Source: Rhizophagus irregularis
Taxonomy: Eukaryota > Glomeromycota > Glomeromycetes > Glomerales > Glomeraceae
Assembly (NCBI RefSeq): GCF_026210795.1
Contig: NC_089457.1
Span: 930,001-994,000 of the forward strand
DNA length: 64,000 bases
Direction of reading: 5' to 3'
The notes below the pieces were generated by a model. That model saw only the letters and a program-made list of their open reading frames with translations, was not told the origin of the DNA and searched no databases. The position numbers and the translations under genes are program-made. The first letter of the stretch is position 1, and each line of letters opens with the position of its first letter. Of the stretch, positions 42,920 through 56,300 are shown piece after piece.

Positions 42920-45041
42920 ATGTCTGGTAACTATGCCAAGAGAGGCCGTGGAAGTCATAACCTTAACAGTAGGAAAGCTTCCCGTCAAGAACGAAAAAAT
43001 AATAACAACTCTGATAATTCAAGCTCCGATGGTAAAAATACTGTCCAGCAAAAACGTAATCGTACGATTACTGAAAATTCTATGGAAGAAGACTACGTTG
43101 CCGATGACCAGACGGCTGACGTTGGAGTAGATGGCCCTTCCTTTTCTTCTCAACAAAATATCTCTGGCGAAATACTTTGACCTCCTTCCCGAATAAATCT
43201 GCTGCGCCAACTGCGCCCAGTCACGTCGCATCTTCTGAAAATGTGGACGCGTTCATGCATGCGCCTTTGAACAAAGACTTGCAACAACCCTCTATCGCGT
43301 CGCCCAATTTAGATACCAATGGTGCTCCAGATGGCAATCAATCTCCAGATCCAGTGGTGACCCTCGCCATAACCAGAGATAATTTTCAGGCTGCGGCTGC
43401 GCCGAATGCTGCCCCTGAATCTCTTAAGAAATTCCCTACCAATAAAGCCCTTATTGAGGCTGTTAATAACCTTTTTTTAGAAACTTACGAGTCATTTACT
43501 GGAAAAGCGCGTATGACTGGTTCTGGTGAAGCCAAACGCCTCGTTATCCACTTCCATATCGCTGAAGCACACGATTTGTGCGTTGGTTCCACTCATTCCG
43601 AGTTCCCTGACTTAATCTTTCATGCACATGATCCTCGCCAACTCCGATCTAATGAAGATCTTCGGGCCATCCAAGTTACCGATATCCTCTTTTTCATTAA
43701 AAAGGACAACCTGATGGCTTATTTTAAAAAATTTGGTAATATCACCTCTTGCCGCCTCTTTTCCAGCCCAATGCCAAAGTCCAACAAGCCCGTATTGTAT
43801 ATGATTACGCCGATTTAATTGCTCGTTTTACTGATCAATGGGCTGTATACTGTTTCTCCACCTGCCTCAGAATTACTCCATGTTTCTATACTATTGATCA
43901 AAAGGCTGCGCGCCATCAATACGTTGCCACTCTCACTCAGCTCCCCCCTAATGTTAAGAATATCAACTTGGCTCCTCTTACTCGAAATCTTGGCGCCAAA
44001 GCTGTTAATGTGCCACTTTCTCTAAATTCTTACAAACCCAAAAGATGGGCTTACGTCACCTTCAACTCCCAAGAAACTATGGATGCTGCTATGGAACAAA
44101 CCATTAGCTTCCAAGGACATGTACTTTTCTGGTCCTCCCCAGATAATACTAATAAACTTTGTCACAGATGTGGCAAATTAGGTTGCGCCCCGAATTTCTG
44201 CCCACTTAAACAATCTAGAGGTAGAAGTCGCACTCGCGACCCTGTTGCAAAACTCAAAGAACGATTTAATGTCAACCAACCTCGCCGCTCCAATTCTAAT
44301 ACTGCCAATGCACGTTCACGCTCCTGATCTCGCTCAAAATCTAAAGATCGATCTGCTTCCAATTCTAGACGTGACAATAACATCTCCCAGGACCGTACTA
44401 ATAAGGATAAAATTCATAACACACCAAATCCCAATACTTCCCAACGTGCCCGCCATAATAGCAAAGAACGATCGGTTTCCTTCTCTTCCTCCTCTCGTTC
44501 TACAGCACGTCCCTTGCCCCGACAAACTCCTAACCCTGCATTATCACCTGATGATACTAATAACATTCTAAACCTTTTGCGTGAATTACAATGTGAAGTA
44601 GCCAACTTCCACAAACGCATCTCCGCTCTTGAACTCGCTGACCAACGGATGTCTCGTATTGAATCACACCTTGGCCTCGATCCACTTCCTTCGCCCAATG
44701 AGCCTGAACCGGATCTCATGCAAGAAGATGCCCCTGTAATTCATGTTCCACTTAATATTCAGTCTTCCGCTAAATCTTCTTCGCCCCCCAAAAGTATTTT
44801 AACGCGACTTTCGCCTACAATCACTATTGTTCCTAACACCTCGCTTCCTCCTTCTCACCTTTCCCCAAACGCTCTCCCTTTTACCCCTATCTCCTCCACG
44901 CAAGAAGAAATTAACAATCTCAAAAATAGTAGAGTCGCTATTGAAAGTAAATTGGACCAACTCACTGGTCATATCAAACAATTCATTGGCTCCCTTGGTG
45001 GTGCTCCCCTGGAACAAGCTGATTCAGCTTCTTCCAATTAA
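42920..45041 (+). pseudogene. LINE copy C ORF1
   Basis: Same layout as the copy A ORF1: MSGNYAKRGRGSHN start, RRM-like IQVTDILFFIKKDN, second RRM-like KRWAYVTFNSQE, knuckle CHRCGKLGCAPNFC (about 44,160-44,205), Arg/Ser stretch and terminal coiled coil. Lesions are a 1-nt loss near 43,170, a 1-nt loss near 43,770 (SSPMPKS instead of SRPNAKV) and a TGA at about 44,325. The last two are identical in copy A. Confidence 0.85.
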
Positions 45042-45092
45042 TTTTCTTCTCCAAATTCTACCTCCCCGACTGTTTTTTTTCATTGTGTTTTA

Positions 45093-48000
45093 ATGTCGGA
45101 CAATAATTTTAATTATGATGCCTTTGTACGGAAATCTCCCAACCCTGATGATGTTACTGAAATTTTTTCACATGAATCTTTATTTTCTTTTTCCAGTAAC
45201 ACTTCTCCTATACCCAACTCATTTAATATTTCCTCCTTTAATGTTAATGGCCTTAAAATGCATGGTCAGACTAAATTAGAAGAAATTTCTACTTTCTTCT
45301 CTTTAAAACATATTTCTTTTGGTGGTATCGTTGATACTCATCTCCACCCTAAACAAATGAAGTTTTTATCCAAGCGCATTTCTAATTATACTGTGTTCTC
45401 TTCTAATTTGGATACTTCTAAACAAATTCTTTCTTCTGGTGGTGTTTCTCTTTTTATAGAAAATTCTCTTGCTTCGCATGTACAAGATTTCCAATCTCAT
45501 TCCTCACGCTTGCTTTCTGTTGACTTATATTTTAAAGGCAATGTTAAATTGCGTATATTTGTTATTTATATCCCTCCCCCTGCTGAAAGTGTTTTGCGCA
45601 CTGACACTATTGATTTGCTTATTCAACAACTTACCCTTACTAAATAAGCTAGTTTTTACCATGCTATTTGTGGCGATTTTAATATGCATTTAGATAAATA
45701 TTATCCTATTTATTTTAATCAACCTCAAATTGCTTCAAAACATATTCACCGATTATTTTTTCATCTCCTTTCTCATGGATATGAAGACTATACTCCTATT
45801 AATCTTTCCAACTCCTTAGGTACCTTTCATCGCAATGACTAAATTACTCACGTTGATTATGTATGGTCCTGCCCTCTTCTCAAAGGATTTGCCCTTACTG
45901 CTTGCATTTTTAATGCTCAAGACATTTGCACATCTGATCATAACCCTGTCATCACATACTATGATATGTCTTTACTTTATGCCTCTACCAAATTGGCTCA
46001 CGCTCGACAACTTAAACGCCAAACCCGCCGCGTCTTTAAATTTGATTCTGTAACTGATATTCAATGGACGGAATTTGCTGACAATGCTGATGCTTTATGT
46101 GACATCCCACCTTCAACCTTTTCCTCCTGGCATATCAATTAAATGTGCGAATATCTTCAATCACGAATCCTCAAAGCTGCCAACGCTACTTTACCTTCTT
46201 CTATTGTTGGCAACAATTATACTCCTAAGGTCCCTAAAGATCTGGAAATTTTAACTCAACATTATCCATTTTTAAATCACCTAATGCATTCGATTCGTCT
46301 ATTGCGCAAATATCCTTTAACTTATTCTACTGCTCATGAACATAAGTGGTCTATACATTTGCATAGACTTCATAACATTCTTCAATTGTACAAGAAAGTT
46401 TTTACTTTCATCTTTACTTTGCCCTCTTCTCTTTCATCATGTCGACAAGACAATTTCACGTCACTTCTTGATGATTTATCCAATATTTCAAAATCCTTAC
46501 GAGGATTTCAATTGCTTCAAGAAAAAGAATTTCAAGATTCCTCCGTTCGTGCTCATTTGGATGATAGAAATAACAATTTTGAAACTGACCTTTCCTCCTT
46601 TATCGATTCAGCGCTTTTTCGCACCCGTCGCCGTATCACTCTGGACTGTGTCTTTATCGACCATCCCACTCACCCTCAGTTGTTAACTGATTCTAAGGAC
46701 ATAGATGATGCAGTTATTAACCATTTCCAAAATTTTGTGCCTATAAAATCCACTCTACCGGTGTCCTTTGATACACTACCGGCTAGATGGTCTACTGCCT
46801 ACCAGCCTATGGATGATGTGTCCTCCTCCATCTTTGATTCTTTAATGAATCCCCCTACCCTTGACGAATGGTTATCCACCGTTTCTTCCACTCCTAACGG
46901 TAAAGCCTCTGGTCCTTCCATGATTACCTATGAAATGCTTAAGCATCTTGGTACCCGCACCTCGGCTCTGCTACTTATTTTAATTCAATCATGCCTCTCC
47001 AAAGCTGATATTCCTGATTTATGGTGACAAGCAATAGTTTTTCCCATCCCCAAACCTCACGAATGGAAATGTCAATTAAAAAATATTCGTCCTATTACTT
47101 TACTCAAAGTGATTAGAAAATCCCTTGTCAAACTTTTTTATAATCGCCTTTCTACTATTCTGGCTTTACATGATGTCCTTAAAGGTGGTAACTTCGCTGG
47201 TCTTCCTGGTGGTTCTTGCCGCGACCCTATTATTACTCTAGAGTCTATTATCCATGATGCTGATATCAACAAAAACCCACTTTGGATTCTTTCCCAAGAT
47301 ATTTCTAAAGCTTTTGACTCGGTCGATCTGACTATATTACATTTTGCTCTAGAACGCATCCGTCTTCCAGCTTCTGCTGTTAAGTTTATCCTTTCACTTT
47401 TCACGAAACGCATTAATCGCGTTTTCACTGCTCATGGATCTACGCCTGCTTATAGGGTTCGCATTGGTATTGACCAATTTCTCCTCTTTTATGGGTTATT
47501 AATATTGATCCCTTACTCACTGTCTTGAAGAATGAAATGATGGACCCTTATGTTCTTTCTACACCGTCTTTAAGTGATTCTTCGAATCCTCTTCCTGATT
47601 TGAAGATTAATAATTTAGTATTTATGGATGACTCTACTCTTATCTCCTCGTCAAAAGCTGGCATGGAATTTATGTTATCCATTACTGAAGAATTTTATCA
47701 GATCAATAATACTTCTGCCAATCATAACAAATATGTGCTAATTACTAATTCGTTGCCTTTAACTTCGAATTCTACTTTATCTCCTATTACTTTTAATTTG
47801 GATTTATCCTCGTTAAATAGTGTTCCTTCCATTACCATTACCCCAATTTCCATGACAACTTCTTTTCGTTTTTTAGGTGTTTGGTTTAACATTAAAAGCT
47901 CCCGGGACTTTGTCAAAATGCAACTCAAACGTGAATGCTGTTCGTTCGCTGCAACCATCCGGCCCGCAAAGCTCTCTTCCAAACAAGTTGTGTATTTACA

Positions 48001-50709
48001 TAATGCTGTTCTCATACCGAAACTCAAATACCGGATGCAAGTTACTCACTTGTCTGAATCTGACTGCCACCTAATAACGAGAAGTATACGATCTGTTGTG
48101 AAGCATAAAGCAAATTTTTCTCGTTCTTTACCCAATCCCATTTTATTTTTGTCTCAAGCCTTGGGCTTGATTAATTTGTTTGCTCATCAATGGCAATGTC
48201 ATAGTACCAATTTATTTTTAATGGCTAATTCTTCTTCTTCTTTTATTCAATCTCTTTTTATTTATAGATTGTGTTTAATTCAATATAATTTTTTGATTCC
48301 TATTTTTCCTCTTTTAATTAAGGATTGGTCTATATGGTCTTCTTTATTTTCCTTTAAAAAAGATTATATCGCTTGCACTATTGCTCTCTTAACTTCTACT
48401 CCCTTTCACTTGCTTTATACTCAACTTTCGAAGCTTCCGAACCTATCCTTGATAGATGGACGCGTTCCTTTATTTGAATGCATGACACCTAAGGCCTTTA
48501 AAGCCTATTTCCCTATTTTGCGAAAACGACAATTGTTTTATTTATCTCAGCTTGTTACTCCCCAAGGATCTCATTTAATTTCCTGGAAGGCTTACTATGA
48601 CAATTTGGTTGGACGACGTGGCCCTGGCCATATCCTTTTTGGTACAAAGATATTCAACAAGTTACCACTGTTCCTGACTCCAATAATCGTCTGCAGGATC
48701 GTTTTATTATTACGCATACGAATGACTTGTCATCTTATGAATTGACTCCTTGTCTATCTTCTCCTCCCACTACAAAAAATTGGATTGTCACGTTGGATGA
48801 TTATGGTTCTCCCATTTTTGGCAAACAACTATTGGTCCAAGCAAGTCGTGGTACTTATTCTATTGTTCACTGGATTTCTCCTGATTGTGAATCTTCGCCT
48901 GGTGATCTCATTAGACTTTCTCCCTGCCCTGGTTGCGCTGCTCATACTCCTTTGCCTCCTTCCAAAAAACGGAATGCTGATTTAACTCTTTGTACGCCTA
49001 CGATTTCTCTACAACATTCGCTTATTCTGCCCACTACCAATGAGCGGATTAGATGTACTACTTCTGAAGTGACTTCCCCTTTTACTTGGGCTGATATAGA
49101 AGATAGTGTCCGTCTTTATTACAGTAGATTGGATTTTGACTCTGATTCCCCTTCTGCAGTTACCGTCGTAGCTCCTGCTACTCCCGTCACTATTGAATCT
49201 TCAGCTGCTGCTGTTTTTGCAAATTCCCCGTTGGTCATGTCTTCGGACTCACGTTACATTTTTTTCACTGATGGGTCTCTTATTAATTTAGGCGCTCCTG
49301 ATGTTTCTATGGGTTGGTCCTGGATGCAAATGGTTCCTGATGCAGGTTTTCCTAACTCCATTGCTACTTATGCTCATGGCCTTATTCGAGATAATCCTTC
49401 TTCTTCTCGAGCTGAAGCTGCCGCTATTTACGCAGTTTTAACCATCTCTCCTCGTGACTCAGAAGTTACTATTTATACTGACTCGCAAATTGCCATTGAT
49501 GGCCTTCAAAATTGTTCTTCCTATGTGTACTCAAATAGCCGTCTTTACTACAAAACAACAAATTTCGAGCTTTGGGCTATTATTGAACGAACCATCTTTT
49601 CTAAGAATTTAACAGTTCTTCCTGTCAAAGTCAAAGCTCACTCTGGCAACTATTTAAACGATTTTGCTGATTCCTTGGCCAACACTGCTCATACTGCGTC
49701 ATCCAGTATTTTGATCTCTGGAATGGATCTAGCCTCTGCCCATGATTTTGTCTTAACTTATGACAATGACATTGTCTGTGAATCTAATCCGCGACACCTT
49801 CTCAAACAATATTATCAAACGCAGTTAATGCGTAATTTGTTAAATTTAACGCGATTTCACTTTATTTCTTTATTATCTTCTAATATAGATTATATTGTTG
49901 ACTGGGAACTTACTTGGTTCACTTTGAATTTCAAGCCTTCTCATGATGCATCTTTTACCCCTGAGTACGCTTCAAGACACCTAACCTTTAAATTCAAACT
50001 TTTCTTGGATGATTTGCCTACATTGGAAAAGCTTAAACGAACCCGACCAGACTTATACATGGACGAATTAACTTGCCGTTCTTGTATCGACCGCATGGAA
50101 GACTTGATACACCTTTTTATGTGCAAAAATCGGCGTCTGCCTATGCAACAAATTTTACAATCTTATCAAAACCATTTGATTTCCAAAATTCTGGAAGCTG
50201 GAAAATTGGCTGACATTGATCCTACTCCATTTATTGCTAAACTCACTTCTCTTTCATGCTGGTCCTTTTCTTCTACAAATTGGTCCTCCTTTGCCCTTGT
50301 CCGTGGTTGTTTACCCAAATTTTTCATCGACTTATTTGTCGACTTATCCATTCCAAGAATTTCTGCGATTAAGGTTATCGCTGCTATTCATAATAATTTT
50401 GTTCAAAAATTCAGAAGACGAATTTGGAATCCGCGTTCTTATGAAAAATGTAGATGGGAAAACGCGATGAATATTACCTATAAGTTGAAAACTACTCCGA
50501 AGCCATCTAATTTGCCATTGTCAACATACATACCTTACTCATCTTTACCGCCTCTGACCCTACACGATTCACGTGACTCTGGAACCGATTGGTTGAAGAA
50601 CTCGATGAAATATGGTTTGCCTTGGTTTAATCACTTTTCGGGTTTTATGGGTCGTCTAACGGTGCTACTTAATAACAGCTTTTGCAGGATGGAGTGTCGA
50701 TTTTTATAG
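45093..50709 (+). pseudogene. LINE copy C ORF2 (endonuclease, RT, RNase H, C-terminal finger)
   Basis: Endonuclease (SFNVNGLK, GIVDTHLHPKQ, SDHNPVI), RT (SQDISKAFDSVD, FMDDSTL), RNase H (FTDGS, RAEAAAIYAV, YTDSQIAIDG, NDFADS) and the finger CRSCIDRMEDLIHLFMC are all recognisable in order. Lesions are TAA at 45,646, 45,841 and 46,141, TGA at 47,025, a loss of about 10 nt in RT motif B near 47,477 (GIDQ then off frame) and a frameshift near 48,640. The last 660 codons (48727-50709) are open throughout and contain the complete RNase H. Confidence 0.9.
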
Positions 50710-51129
50710 TGGGCGCGCTATTCGTTATTTTGTTAGCATAATTGCTTCTACTTTGGTTGGAATATATCAAGGGGAAAGATCTGGGGAAATTTAGTGTAAT
50801 GCGATTTTTCTTTTTTAGATTAATTTTTTACTTTATTTTTTCTTAGGAGACTATATAGCTTTGTTTTTAGTTAGTTTTATTTTTATATTTTTCTTTTTAT
50901 TTTCTGTAAATTGTAAAGTTCGAATAAATTTAATAAAGATAAAGGCTACTATGCCACGTTTGCCTGGTTTTTAACCAGTGTTGGTTTTTAACCAGTAGTA
51001 GTAACTCTCTCCTAAATTTTTCAAAAACTAAAATTCCGACGAAAAATATTTTTTATTATTTTTAAAAATAATACAAGCTACTAATAAAAATTTTATATTT
51101 TATATATTCCCAACTCAAAGCCCTCTACT

Positions 51130-53253
51130 ATGTCTGGTAACTATGCCAAGAGAGGCCGTGGAAGTCATAACCCTAACAGTAGGAAAGCTTCCCGCCGAAC
51201 GAAAAAATAATAACAACTCTGATAATTCAAGCTCCGATGGTGAAAACACTATCCAGCAGAAACGTAATCGTACGTTTACCAAAAATTCTATGGAAGAAGA
51301 CTACGTAGCCGATGACCAGACGGCTGACGTTGGAGTAGATGTACCTTCCTCTTCTTCTCAACAAAATATCTCTGGCGAAAATACTTTGACCTCCTCCCCG
51401 AAAAAATCTGCTGCGCCAACTGCGCCCAGTCACGTCGCGTCTTCTGGAAATGTGAACGCGTCCATGCATGCACCTTTGAACAAAGACTTGCAACAACCCC
51501 CTAACGCGTCTCCTAATTTGGATTCCAATGGTGTTCCAGATGGCGATCATACTCCTAATCCAGTAGTGACCCTCGCCATAACCAGAGATGATTTTCTGGC
51601 TGCGGCTGCGCCGAATGCTGCCCTTGAATCTCTTAAAAAATTCCCTACCAATAAAGCCCTTATTGAGGCTGTTAATAACCTTTTTTTAGAAACTTACGAG
51701 TCGTTTACTGGAAAAGCGCGTATAACTGGTTCTGGCAAAGCCAAACGCCTCGTTATTCACTTCCATACCGCTAAAGCACGCGATTTGTGCATTGGTTCCA
51801 CTCATCCTGAGTTCCCTGACTTGATCTTTCATGTACACGACCCTCGCCAACTCCAATCTAATGAAGATCTCTGGGCTATCCAAGTTACCGATATCCCTTT
51901 CTTCATTAAAAAAGACAGCCTCATGGCTTATTTTAAAAAATTTGGTAATATCACCTCTTGCTGCCTCTTCTCCAGGCCTAATGCCAAAGTCCAACAAGCC
52001 CGTATTGTATATGATCACGCCGATTCAATTGCTCGTTTTACCGACCAATGGGCTGTGTATTGTTTCTCCACCTGCCTCAGAATTACTCCGTGTTTTTATA
52101 CTGTGGATCAAAAGGCTGCGCGCCGACAATACGTTGCCACCCTCACTCAACTTCCCCCCAACGTTAAAGATATCAACTTGGCTCCTCTTACTCGTGACCT
52201 TGGCGCTAAAGCTGTCAATGTGCCACTATCTTTAAATTCTTACAAACCCAAAAGATGGGCTTATGTCACTTTCAATTCCCAAGAAACTATGGACGCTGCT
52301 ATGGAACAGACTGTCAGCTTCCAAGGCAAGGTGCTTTCCTGGTCCTCCCCTGATAATACTAATAAACTTTGTCACAGATGTGGCAAATTAGGTTGCGCCC
52401 CAAATTTTTGTCCACTCAAACAAACTAGAGGACGTAGTCGTACTCGCGACCCTGTGGCAAAACTTAAAGAGCGTTTTAACGTCAATCAACCTCCTCGCCG
52501 CTCCAATTCTAATGCTGCCAATGCACGTTCACGCTCCCGTTCCCGCTCCAAATCTAAAGATCGATCTGCTTCCAATTCTGGACGTGATAAAAACATTTCC
52601 CATGACCGCACTAATAATGATAAAAATCATAACAAACCAAATCCCAATCATTCCCAACGTGCCCGCCATAATAGTAAAGAAAGATCGGTCTCGTTTTCTT
52701 CCTCCTCTCGTTCTACAGCACGTCCTTTGCCCTGACAAACCCCCAACTCAGCATTATCTCCTGATGATGCTAACAATATTTTAAACCTCTTGCGCGAATT
52801 GCAATGCGAAGTTGCTAATTTTCACAAACGCATTTCCGCTCTTGAACTTGCTGACCAACGGATGACTCGTATCGAATCACACCTTGGCCTTGATCAGCTT
52901 CCTAGTCCTAATGAATCTGACTTGGATCTTATGCAAGAAGATGCCCCTGTATTCCATGTTCCACTTAACATTCAGCCTTCCGCTAAATCTCATTTACCCC
53001 CAGAAGTATTTTAACGCGACTTCTGCCTCTTACCACTATTGTTCCTAACACGTCGCTTCTTCCTTCTCACCTTTCCCCTAATGCTCCTCCTTTTACCCTT
53101 ATCTCCTCAACGCAAGAAGAAATTAACGATTTCAAAAATAGTAGAGTCGCTATTGAAAGTAAATTGGACCAACTTACCGGTCATATCAAACAATTCATTA
53201 GCTCCATTGGTGGTGCTCCCTTGGAATCAGCTAGTTCAGCTCCTTCCAATTAA
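51130..53253 (+). pseudogene. LINE copy D ORF1, nearly intact
   Basis: The ATG at 51,130 (MSGNYAKRGRGSHNPNSRKAS) is followed by a 2-nt loss near 51,196. After that the frame is open to a TGA at 52,733-52,735. It covers both RRM-like segments, including the intact FSRPNAKVQQARIVYDHADS that copies A and C have lost, and the knuckle CHRCGKLGCAPNFC. The coiled coil follows (52,790-53,014 and beyond) with another frameshift near 53,010. This is the best-preserved ORF1 of the family here. Confidence 0.87.
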
Positions 53254-53306
53254 TTTCTTTTTCTTCAAATTCTACCACCCCGACTGTTTTTTATCATTGT
53301 GTTTTA

Positions 53307-56300
53307 ATGACGGACAATAATTTTAATTATGATACCTTTGTACGGAACCCTCCCAACTCCGATGATGTTACTGAAATTTTTTCACATGAATCTTTATTTT
53401 CTTCTTCCAGTAACACTTCTCCTATCTTCAACTCATTTAATATTTCCTCCTTTAATGTTAATGGCCTTAAAATGCATGGTCAGACTAAATTAGAAGAAAT
53501 TTTTACTTTCTTTTCTTTAAAACATATTTCTTTTGGTAGTATCGTTGATACTCATCTCCACCCTAAACAAATGAAGTTTTTATCCAAGTGCATTTCTAAT
53601 TATACTGTGTTCTCTTCTGATTTGGATACTTCTAAACAAATTCTTTCTTCTGGTAGTGTTTCTCTTTTTATAGAAAATTCTCTTGCTTTACATGTACAAG
53701 ATTTTCAATCCCATTCTTCACGTTTGCTTTCTGTTGACTTATATTTTAAAGGCAATGTTAAATTGCGTATATTTGTTATTTATATCCCTCCTCCTGCTGA
53801 AAGTGTTTTGCGCACTGACACTATTGATTTGCTTATTCAACAACTTACCCTTACTAAACAAGCTGGTTTTTACCATGCTGTTTGTGGCGATTTTAATATG
53901 CATTTAGATAAATATTATCCTATTTATTTTAATCAACCTCAAATTGCTTCAAAACATATTCACCGATTATTTTTTCATCTCCTTTCTCATGGATATAAAG
54001 ACTATACTCCTATTAATCTTTCCAACTCCTTAGGTACCTTTCATCGCAATGACCATATTACTTGCGTTGATTATGTATGGTCTTACCCTCTTCTCAAAGG
54101 ATATGCCCTTACTGCCTGCATTTTTGATGCTCAAGACATTTGCACATCTGACCATAACCCTGTTATCACATACTATGATATGTCTTTACTTTTTGCCTCT
54201 ATTAAATTGGCTCGCGCTCGACAACTTAAGCGCCAAACCCGTCGCGTCTTCAAATTTGATTCTGTAACTGACATTCAATGGACGGATTTCGCTAACAAAG
54301 CTGATGCTTTATATGACGTCTCCCCTTCAACCTTTTCCTCCTGGCATATCAATCAAATGTGCGAATATCTTCAATCACGAATCCTCAAAGCTGCCAACGT
54401 TACTTTACCTTCTTCTATTGTTGGCAACAACTATACTCCCAAGGTCCCTAAAGATCTGGAAATTTTAACACAACATTATCAGTTTTTAAATCGCCTAATG
54501 CATTCGATACGTCTATTGCGCAAATATCCTTTAACTTATTCTGCTGCTCATGAACATAAGTGGTCTATACATTTGCATCGACTTCAAAACATTCTTCAAT
54601 TATATAAGAAAGTTTTTACTTTCATTCCTACTCTGCCCTTTTCTCTTTCATCATGTCGACAAGATAATTTCAAGTCACTTATTGACGATTTATCCAATAT
54701 TTCAAAATCCTTACGAGGATTTCACTTACTTCAAGAAAAAGAATTCCAAGATTCTTCCATCCGTGCTCACTTGGACGATAGGAATAATAATTTTGAAACT
54801 GACCTTTCCTCTTTCATCGATTCAGCGCTCTCTCGCACCCGTCGCCGTATCACTTTGAACCATATCTTCATCGACCATCCTACTCAACCCCAGTTGTTAA
54901 CTGATCCTAAGGATGTAGATGATGCTGTTGTTAACCATTTCCAAAACTTTGTACCTATAAAGTCCACTCCTCCTGTATCTTTCGATACATTACCTGATAG
55001 ATGGTCTTCTGCCTATCAACCTATGGATAATTTGTCCTTCTCCATCTATGATTCTTTAATGAATCCCCCCACCCTTGATGAATGGTTATCCACCGTTTCT
55101 TCCACTCCTAACGGTAAAGCCTCTGGTCCTTCCATGATTACCTATAAAATGCTCAAACATCTTGGAACCCGTACCTCGGCTCTGCTTCTTAATTTAATTC
55201 AAGCCTGCCTTTCCAAAGCTGATATTTCCGACTTATGGTGACAAGCAATGGTCTTTCCCATCCCCAAACCTCACGAATGGAAGTGTCAATTAAAAAATAC
55301 TCGTCCTATTACTTTACTTGAAGTGATTAAAAAATCTCTTGTCAAACTTTTTTATAATCGCCTTTCTACTATTATGGCTTCACATGATGTTCTTAAAGGT
55401 GGCAACTTCACTGGTCTTCCTGGTGGTTCTTGCCGCGACCCTATTATTACTTTAGAATCTATTATCCATGATGCTGATACCAACAAAAACCCACTTTGGA
55501 TTCTTTCACAAGATATCTCTAAAGCTTTCGACTCAGTCGATTTGACTATGTTACGTTTTGCTCTAGAACGTATACGTCTTCCAGCCTCCGCTGTTAAATT
55601 TATCCTTTCTCTTTTCACGAAACGCACTAATCGCGTTTTCACTGCTCATGGATCTACGCCTGCTTATAGGGTTCGCATTGGTATTGACCAAGGCGAAGTT
55701 ATTTCTCCTCTTTTATGGGTTATTTATATTGATCCTTTATTGACTGTTTTGAAGAATGAAATGAAGGACCCTTATGTTCTTTCTACACCGTCTTTAATTG
55801 ATTCTCCTAATCCTTCTCCTGATTTGAAGATTAATAACTTAGTATTTATGGATGACTCTACTCTTATTTTCTCGTTGAAAGCTGGCATGGAATTTATGTT
55901 ATCCATTATTGAAGAATTTTATCAGATCAATAACACTTCTGCCAATCATAACAAATATGTGTTAATTACTAATTCGTTGCCTTTGACTTCGAATTCCATT
56001 TTACCCCCTATTACATTTAATTTGGATTTATTCTCTTTAAATAGTGTTCCTTCCATTACTATTATCCCAATTTCCATGACAACTTCTTTTCGATTTTTAG
56101 GTGTCTGGTTTAACATTAAGAGCTCCCGGGATTTTATCAAAAAGCAACTCAAACGCGAATGTTGTTCATTCGCTGTGACCATCCGCCCCGCAAAACTCTC
56201 TTCCAAACAAGTTGTGTATTTACATAATGCTGTCCTTATACCGAAACTTGAATACCGGATGCAAGTTACTCACTTGTCTGAATCTGACTGCCACCTAATA

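Larger units (their letters stand above)
42790..50980 (+). mobile_element. LINE copy C, full-length (8.2 kb) but inactivated
   Basis: Full-length copy: 5' UTR from 42,790 (GTAACTCTCTCCTG), ORF1 42920-45041, ORF2 45093-50709, and a 3' UTR to 50,980 with AATAAA near 50,924 and no poly(A). It starts directly after TTGGTTTTTAACCAGTA and ends in GGTTTTTAACCAGTG. Multiple stops and frameshifts show it is dead. Confidence 0.92.

Noticed and set aside
35791-50980. A giant segmental inverted duplication around the palindrome as the sole explanation of copies A and C
   Set aside because: Copy B lies only on one side, each copy has its own end motifs and private lesions, and a third copy D continues the array. 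It remains possible for part of the region because A and C share lesions.
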